A stretch of DNA of 64,000 nucleotides from Methylovulum sp. (lineage in GTDB: Bacteria; Pseudomonadota; Gammaproteobacteria; Methylococcales; Methylomonadaceae): contig NZ_JAQTZU010000002.1 of NCBI RefSeq assembly GCF_028687615.1, forward strand, positions 124,001-188,000, given 5' to 3'. A program made the position numbers and the translations under genes. This document shows, piece after piece, positions 59,238-64,000 of this stretch. How positions within the stretch are numbered: the stretch's first letter is position 1; each line of letters opens with the position of its first letter. Below the pieces are notes generated by a model. The model saw nothing but the letters and a program-made list of their open reading frames with translations, was not told the origin of the DNA and did not search any database.

Positions 59238-61667
59238 TTATCCGATAAACCCGTAATCCGCCAAGGCGGTGGTGGCGGTGTTGCCGATAATCGCCACTTG
59301 GCTGAGTTCGCTGGCGGTGACCAGCGCGTCGGTGTTGGCGGCAGTGAACAAGAACAAGCCAGATGATGCGCCGTTATCCACGGCAAACAACACCGTTTTA
59401 CCCAGTGAATATCCCGCCGTTGCCGAACCGATGGCGGCGGCGGCACTGGTGGTGTTGATGGCACCGGCAATATTTTGCTGCATGACCACCAATTCCGCGC
59501 TATTGGCAAAACCGCCGCTGCCTGATGCCCGCGCAATTCCGCCTTCCACCAGCAGATCGCCGTCCCCGATACGGATACCCGACTGGCTGAACTGTAGCTT
59601 ATCGCTTGCGGATGCAAAATCCGTGAGGGTGTCAAAGCCCATTTTGCTGTTAAAGACAAACGTATCCGCATTTGAACTTCCCGTGAGCCTATCAATACCC
59701 GCCCCGCCTTTTAAAATATTGGCACCGCTGTTGCCGACCAGCGTATCGTTATAATCACTGCCGGTCAGGTTTTCAAAATTCAGCAAAATGTCCGTGCCGG
59801 CACCGAGGGTGTTTTGGGCATTGTTGTTGGCGATATTGACCGTCACGCCCGCCGTCGCATTGGCGTAAGATACGGTGTCGATGCCATCTAGCCCCTTGAG
59901 CGTGTTGTTGCCTGCGGTTCCTGACAGCGTGTTAGCCAGCGCATTGCCAGTGCCATTCAGTGCGCCAGAACCTAACAAGTTGAGGTTTTCCAGCGTTGCC
60001 GCCAGCGTGTAGGAGAATGTGCTGTTGACGGTGTCGATACCGGAGCGGTCACTGATCTGGTCGCCAAAATTGTCGATAAAATATGTGTCGTTGCCTTCGC
60101 GCCCGTTTAGGGTGTCTGCGCCACTGGAACCATTCAGGACATTGGCGAAAGCGTTGCCGACTAATACGTCGCCGTCGAGCTTGCTGCCCGTGAGGTTTTC
60201 AATACTGATCAAAACATCGCCTGTGGCATCGCCACCGCTGCTCGTGTTTTCCCAAAGCCGGACAGTCACTGCGGTTGATGAAGCCAGATAGCTGGCTGTG
60301 TCCTGCCCGCTCCCGCCGTCCAAGGTGTCATTTTTGGGATCATAAAATCCGGGATTGTCGTTTCTGCTACCACCTGTCAATATGTCATCGCCCGCCCCGC
60401 CAAGCAAGGTATCGTTACCACCGCCGCCAAATAATTGGTCGTTGCCCGCCCCGCCGAAGAGTAGGTCGTTGCCATCCACGCCACTGCCGTCAGGGCTGGT
60501 GCTAAGGTAGCCGAACAATTGGTCGTCCCCTTGTTCCCCGAACAAACGGTCATCGCCTAGCCCTCCTGACAGTTTGTCATTGCCTAAGCCGCCGAATAAA
60601 TCGTTGTTTATGGCATCGCCAGTGCGGGTGTCATTCGTGCTTGTGGCGGCGCCGATGAAGTTGGCGGTGGTCAGGGCGCCTGGCAGTACGCCGTTGATAA
60701 ATAGTTTCGTGTCATAGCCATTCACATGATAGATGATGACCAAACTGCTGACCGTAGAAATGTTGCTCAACGCTTTGACGGTGTCAAAATCGCTGATGCC
60801 CAGTGAAGACACGTCCAGTTTGTCGAAACCAAGGTCAAAATCCAAGATGCTGTCATTTTGGTTGCCGTTTTCAGCGCGAAGGATAAAGCGGTCACTACCG
60901 GCACCGCCAGTCATGAAATCGGAACCCGCACCACCATCCAACTGATCATTGCCATCGCCACCAAATAATTGGTCTTGTTGATCGCCTCCAAACAACAAAT
61001 CATTGCCGGTACCGCCATACAGCAAGTCATTGCCATCAGAAACCCCATTGATGGCGGCGGTATTGCCGTAGAGTTTGTCATCACCCGCTTCCCCGAATAG
61101 CCGGTCATCACCTAGGCCACCCGCCAGCGTGTCATTGCCCAGGCCACCAAAAAAATCATCTTTTAGGCCGCCACCCGTTAAATTGTCATTGTTGGTGCTG
61201 GTCGAGTAAATAAAATCGGAGGCGATGAAATCATCTTTTACGGCACCTAGCATAACGGTTGAAAAGGTGCTGTCATTGCGGTAGAAACCGAAGCCGCTGT
61301 TTCCAGTCCCTGCATTGCCAAACAGGGTTTGTATTGAGGCAAAATCAGCGATCCCCCATTTTGAAACGTCGATGTGGTCTATACCGAGTTCGAAGTCATT
61401 GATTTGATTGTTAGCCGCCGAGCTCTCCTTATTGACGATAAAAATGTCCTGGCCTGCGCCACCAATATAAATGTCATTGCCGTTGCCGCCTTCCAGCTTG
61501 TCATTGCCATTGCCGCCCCTGAGTTCGTCATTGCCGTCATCGCCGCTCAGATAATCATTGCCGTCATTGCCCAACAATAAATCGTCGCCACCGAGTCCAT
61601 ATAGTTGGTCATCCGCATTGGTGCCGTCAATTTGTTCGCCGTTATTCGTGCCTGTTTTAATCGCCAT
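59238..61667 (-). CDS. Large RTX calcium-binding secreted protein
   Basis: An 809-residue protein from the ATG at 61665-61667 (MAIKTGTNNGEQIDGTNADD). It contains at least five blocks of GGxGxDxLx repeats separated by linkers of two types: DIFIVNKESS...INDFELGIDHIDVSKWGI and VTVRLWENTSSGGDATGD / VTVNIANNNAQNTLGAG, the latter followed by the VNSTFSYTLAATLENLNLLG linker of Methylococcales RTX proteins. The C-terminal 130 residues (FVFNSKMGFDTLTDFASASD...) match a common secretion-associated end. No enzymatic domain is seen. A likely type I secretion substrate; nearest system is at 5.3-9.8 kb. Confidence 0.92.
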   Translation of the reverse strand: MAIKTGTNNGEQIDGTNADDQLYGLGGDDLLLGNDGNDYLSGDDGNDELRGGNGNDKLEGGNGNDIYIGGAGQDIFIVNKESSAANNQINDFELGIDHIDVSKWGIADFASIQTLFGNAGTGNSGFGFYRNDSTFSTVMLGAVKDDFIASDFIYSTSTNNDNLTGGGLKDDFFGGLGNDTLAGGLGDDRLFGEAGDDKLYGNTAAINGVSDGNDLLYGGTGNDLLFGGDQQDQLFGGDGNDQLDGGAGSDFMTGGAGSDRFILRAENGNQNDSILDFDLGFDKLDVSSLGISDFDTVKALSNISTVSSLVIIYHVNGYDTKLFINGVLPGALTTANFIGAATSTNDTRTGDAINNDLFGGLGNDKLSGGLGDDRLFGEQGDDQLFGYLSTSPDGSGVDGNDLLFGGAGNDQLFGGGGNDTLLGGAGDDILTGGSRNDNPGFYDPKNDTLDGGSGQDTASYLASSTAVTVRLWENTSSGGDATGDVLISIENLTGSKLDGDVLVGNAFANVLNGSSGADTLNGREGNDTYFIDNFGDQISDRSGIDTVNSTFSYTLAATLENLNLLGSGALNGTGNALANTLSGTAGNNTLKGLDGIDTVSYANATAGVTVNIANNNAQNTLGAGTDILLNFENLTGSDYNDTLVGNSGANILKGGAGIDRLTGSSNADTFVFNSKMGFDTLTDFASASDKLQFSQSGIRIGDGDLLVEGGIARASGSGGFANSAELVVMQQNIAGAINTTSAAAAIGSATAGYSLGKTVLFAVDNGASSGLFLFTAANTDALVTASELSQVAIIGNTATTALADYGFIG

Positions 61668-61846
61668 GATTGTTTGCCTTTTATAAATAGAGGTTGGAGT
61701 AAGAGGAAAATCTATAAAAACTAAGAGATCAGCACTGTGGTCATAAAAATAGGCTAATTCAAACAACTATTAGACAGAAAGTTTCTATTTTACTTGGTAA
61801 AATGCTTAATAAACCCTTTTATGCCAACTGCGAAAACGAGTGAATT

Positions 61847-64000
61847 ATGCCAAATAAAACCTTTAGAAAAAGCCAGCCCAAATCGACCATCACGTTGGTT
61901 CCAGATTTAGGTATGGAAATCCATGATATTGTCGCTGATTTTAAACGTAATTACAGCCATCGTTTAGGCCGCGACCAAAATTGCCGGTCCCCCCATTACG
62001 CTTATGAAGCGTTATCACTGACCATCAGCGACCGTTTGACCGAACGCTGGAAAGATACCCAAAGCGCTTATCGCGAACAGGATTGCAAGCGAGCCTATTA
62101 TCTGTCGATGGAGTTTTTGATGGGGCGCACCCTCAGCAATGCCATGCTGAACCTGGGTATTTCTGATGCTGTGGAGAAAGCCATGTATGAATTGGGATTG
62201 GAAATGGAAGAGCTGATTGAGAGCGAGCCGGATGCGGGTTTAGGGAATGGCGGTTTGGGGCGTTTGGCGGCGTGTTTTATTGACAGTTGCGCGACCTTGC
62301 AATTGCCAGTGACCGGTTATGGCCTGCGTTATGAATATGGCATGTTCTGCCAGGCGATAGTCAACGGCGAACAAGTCGAAAAACCTGACCATTGGTTACG
62401 ATTTGGTAATATCTGGGAAATCGAGCGGTCTGAGTTTACCTACCGGATCAAATTTGGTGGACATACCGAAAAACATATTGATGAAAACGGTTATACCCGC
62501 GTAAGTTGGATTGATACCCATGATGTATTAGCGATTCCTTACGATACCCCAGTCCCTGGTTATCAAAACGGCACCGTCAATACCTTGCGTTTATGGAAAG
62601 CCACCGCCACCGAAGAATTTGATTTGCAAGAATTTAATGCGGGCGATTATGCCGAATCCGTTGCCGCCAAAAATACCGCCGAAAACATCACGATGGTGTT
62701 GTATCCTAACGATGCCAACGAAAACGGCAAAGCCTTGCGCCTGCGCCAGCAATATCTGTTGGCTTCCGCCAGCTTGCAGGATGTGATCGCCAGTTGGGTA
62801 CACCGGCACGGCCATGATTTTACGGACTTTGCCGAGAAAAACTGTTTCCAGTTGAATGACACGCATCCGAGTATCGCCGTCGCCGAATTGATGCGCTTGT
62901 TGATGGATGTTCATGGTTTAGGGTGGGACGCCGCCTGGAAAATCACCCGCAACACGATGGCTTACACAAACCATACCTTGCTGCCCGAAGCATTGGAAAG
63001 ATGGTCGGTCAATCTATTTAAACAGTTGCTGCCGCGGTTGATGGAAATTATTTTTGAGATCAACGTCCATTTTCTTGCCGAAGTCTCCGCACATTGGCCG
63101 GGCGATAAAGACCGTTGCATCCGCATGTCTTTGATAGAAGAAGGCCATGAGCAACAAGTCAGGATGGCTTATCTGGCGATAGTCGGCAGTTTTTCGGTCA
63201 ATGGCGTCGCCGCGCTACACTCAAAGCTGTTGCAACAGGGCTTGTTCCGTGATTGCTATGAATTGTGGCCGAAGAAATTCAATAACAAAACCAATGGGGT
63301 AACGCCAAGACGCTGGCTTGCCAACTGTAACCCCGAACTTGCCAAATTAATCACCGAAACCATCGGTGAGGGCTGGTTGACTAATTTGTCGTTATTGAAA
63401 AAACTGGAACCATTTGCGGATGATAAGGCATTCCGTAAACGCTGGTATGACACCCAGCAACAAGCCAAGCAACGGCTGGTTGATTTTAAAAGGCAGGAGC
63501 TGGATATTGAGTTGAATGTCGATGCCTTGTTTGATGTCCAGGTAAAGCGTATCCACGAATACAAACGCCAGTTGCTCAATGTCTTGCATGTGATCCATCT
63601 TTATGACCGCATCAAGCGTGGGGATACGGCGAACTGGACTAACCGTTGCGTCTTGATTGGCGGTAAGGCCGCACCCGGTTATTTCATGGCAAAAAAGACC
63701 ATCAAGCTGGTCAATAACGTTGGGGCCGTGATCAACGACGATCCTGAAATCGGTGATAAATTAAAACTGGTCTTCCTGCCTAATTACCGTGTTTCCGCGA
63801 TGGAAAAAATCTGTCCGGGTGCGGATTTGTCCGAACAAATTTCCACCGCCGGGAAAGAGGCTTCCGGCACGGGCAATATGAAATTCATGATGAACGGCGC
63901 GTTGACCATTGGCACCCTGGATGGCGCGAATATCGAAATCCGTGAGGAAGTCGGCGATGAAAATTTCTTCCTGTTTGGCTTGACCGAAGAACAGGTCGAG
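61847..64000 (+). CDS. glgP: Glycogen/maltodextrin phosphorylase (N-terminal 718 residues, truncated by the window)
   Basis: The frame from 61847 runs off the right edge. YYLSMEFLMGRTLSNAMLNL, EPDAGLGNGGLGRLAACFIDS, GYGLRYEYGMFCQ, NCFQLNDTHPSIAVAELMR, KKFNNKTNGVTPRRWL, VQVKRIHEYKRQLLNVLHV and GKEASGTGNMKFMMNGALTIGTLDGANIEI are the core motifs of glycogen phosphorylase, including the glucose- and phosphate-binding loops. The enzyme releases glucose 1-phosphate from glycogen. PLP Lys lies in the GTGNMKFMMNG segment. It is consistent with the glycogen storage of type I methanotrophs. Confidence 0.96.
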   Translation, partial: MPNKTFRKSQPKSTITLVPDLGMEIHDIVADFKRNYSHRLGRDQNCRSPHYAYEALSLTISDRLTERWKDTQSAYREQDCKRAYYLSMEFLMGRTLSNAMLNLGISDAVEKAMYELGLEMEELIESEPDAGLGNGGLGRLAACFIDSCATLQLPVTGYGLRYEYGMFCQAIVNGEQVEKPDHWLRFGNIWEIERSEFTYRIKFGGHTEKHIDENGYTRVSWIDTHDVLAIPYDTPVPGYQNGTVNTLRLWKATATEEFDLQEFNAGDYAESVAAKNTAENITMVLYPNDANENGKALRLRQQYLLASASLQDVIASWVHRHGHDFTDFAEKNCFQLNDTHPSIAVAELMRLLMDVHGLGWDAAWKITRNTMAYTNHTLLPEALERWSVNLFKQLLPRLMEIIFEINVHFLAEVSAHWPGDKDRCIRMSLIEEGHEQQVRMAYLAIVGSFSVNGVAALHSKLLQQGLFRDCYELWPKKFNNKTNGVTPRRWLANCNPELAKLITETIGEGWLTNLSLLKKLEPFADDKAFRKRWYDTQQQAKQRLVDFKRQELDIELNVDALFDVQVKRIHEYKRQLLNVLHVIHLYDRIKRGDTANWTNRCVLIGGKAAPGYFMAKKTIKLVNNVGAVINDDPEIGDKLKLVFLPNYRVSAMEKICPGADLSEQISTAGKEASGTGNMKFMMNGALTIGTLDGANIEIREEVGDENFFLFGLTEEQVE

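Overview
The window most likely comes from a gammaproteobacterial methylotroph, probably a type I methanotroph (order Methylococcales). It carries fhcA (partial) and fhcB of the tetrahydromethanopterin-linked formyltransferase/hydrolase complex together with gammaproteobacterial gene blocks: ftsY-ftsE-ftsX-rpoH, smpB with ratA-rnfH, and a cox cluster with ctaG, surf1 and a DUF2909 gene. No methane monooxygenase or methanol dehydrogenase gene is present, so methanotrophy is an inference.

Layout. 1-3.6 kb: fhcB and fhcA on the minus strand, separated by a RelE-like toxin/antitoxin pair, an AbrB-type protein and a Uma2-family nuclease. 4-9.8 kb: an OmpA-like protein, then a complete type I secretion system (ABC transporter, HlyD adaptor, TolC-like channel). 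9.8-13.4 kb: a type IV pilin with its accessory protein behind a clear sigma-54 promoter, among many palindromic intergenic elements. 13.6-20.3 kb: a caa3-type cytochrome oxidase cluster. 20.3-24.9 kb: a single reading frame joining a heme A synthase-like membrane domain to FtsY, then ftsE, ftsX, and rpoH behind a CIRCE operator. 25-35.5 kb: rpiA, ilvA, a PEP-CTERM protein, a fatty acid hydroxylase-like protein, a D,D-carboxypeptidase, a GH17 protein, small secreted or membrane proteins, and remnants of an RTX gene and an IS1182-type element. 35.5-48.5 kb: a phosphoesterase, HopJ-family protein, isochorismatase-like hydrolase, smpB, NSS transporter, ratA-rnfH, aqpZ, an RTX protein, metZ, cstA-ybdD. 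48.6-49.4 kb: a tRNA-Lys(CUU) gene split by a group I intron that encodes a PD-(D/E)XK-type homing endonuclease. 49.7-64 kb: vsr, thpR, a MaoC-like protein, pgi, a marR/periplasmic protein divergent pair, an IS4-type remnant, a cobalamin riboswitch controlling btuB and btuM, a large RTX protein, and the 5' part of glgP.

How it fits together. The oxidase structural and assembly genes form one respiratory module, but ctaB (heme O synthase) is absent and the heme A synthase domain has lost two of its four conserved histidines while being fused to the SRP receptor. The type I secretion system is a plausible exporter for the two intact RTX proteins. btuB (outer membrane) and btuM (inner membrane) form a vitamin B12 uptake unit under one riboswitch. 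Several repeat families with nested palindromes are dispersed between genes; two of them share a central hairpin and abut each other at CCTTAGG. The two strongest unusual observations are the CtaA-FtsY fusion and the intron-split tRNA-Lys. All calls rest on reading the sequence; no database search or folding program was run.
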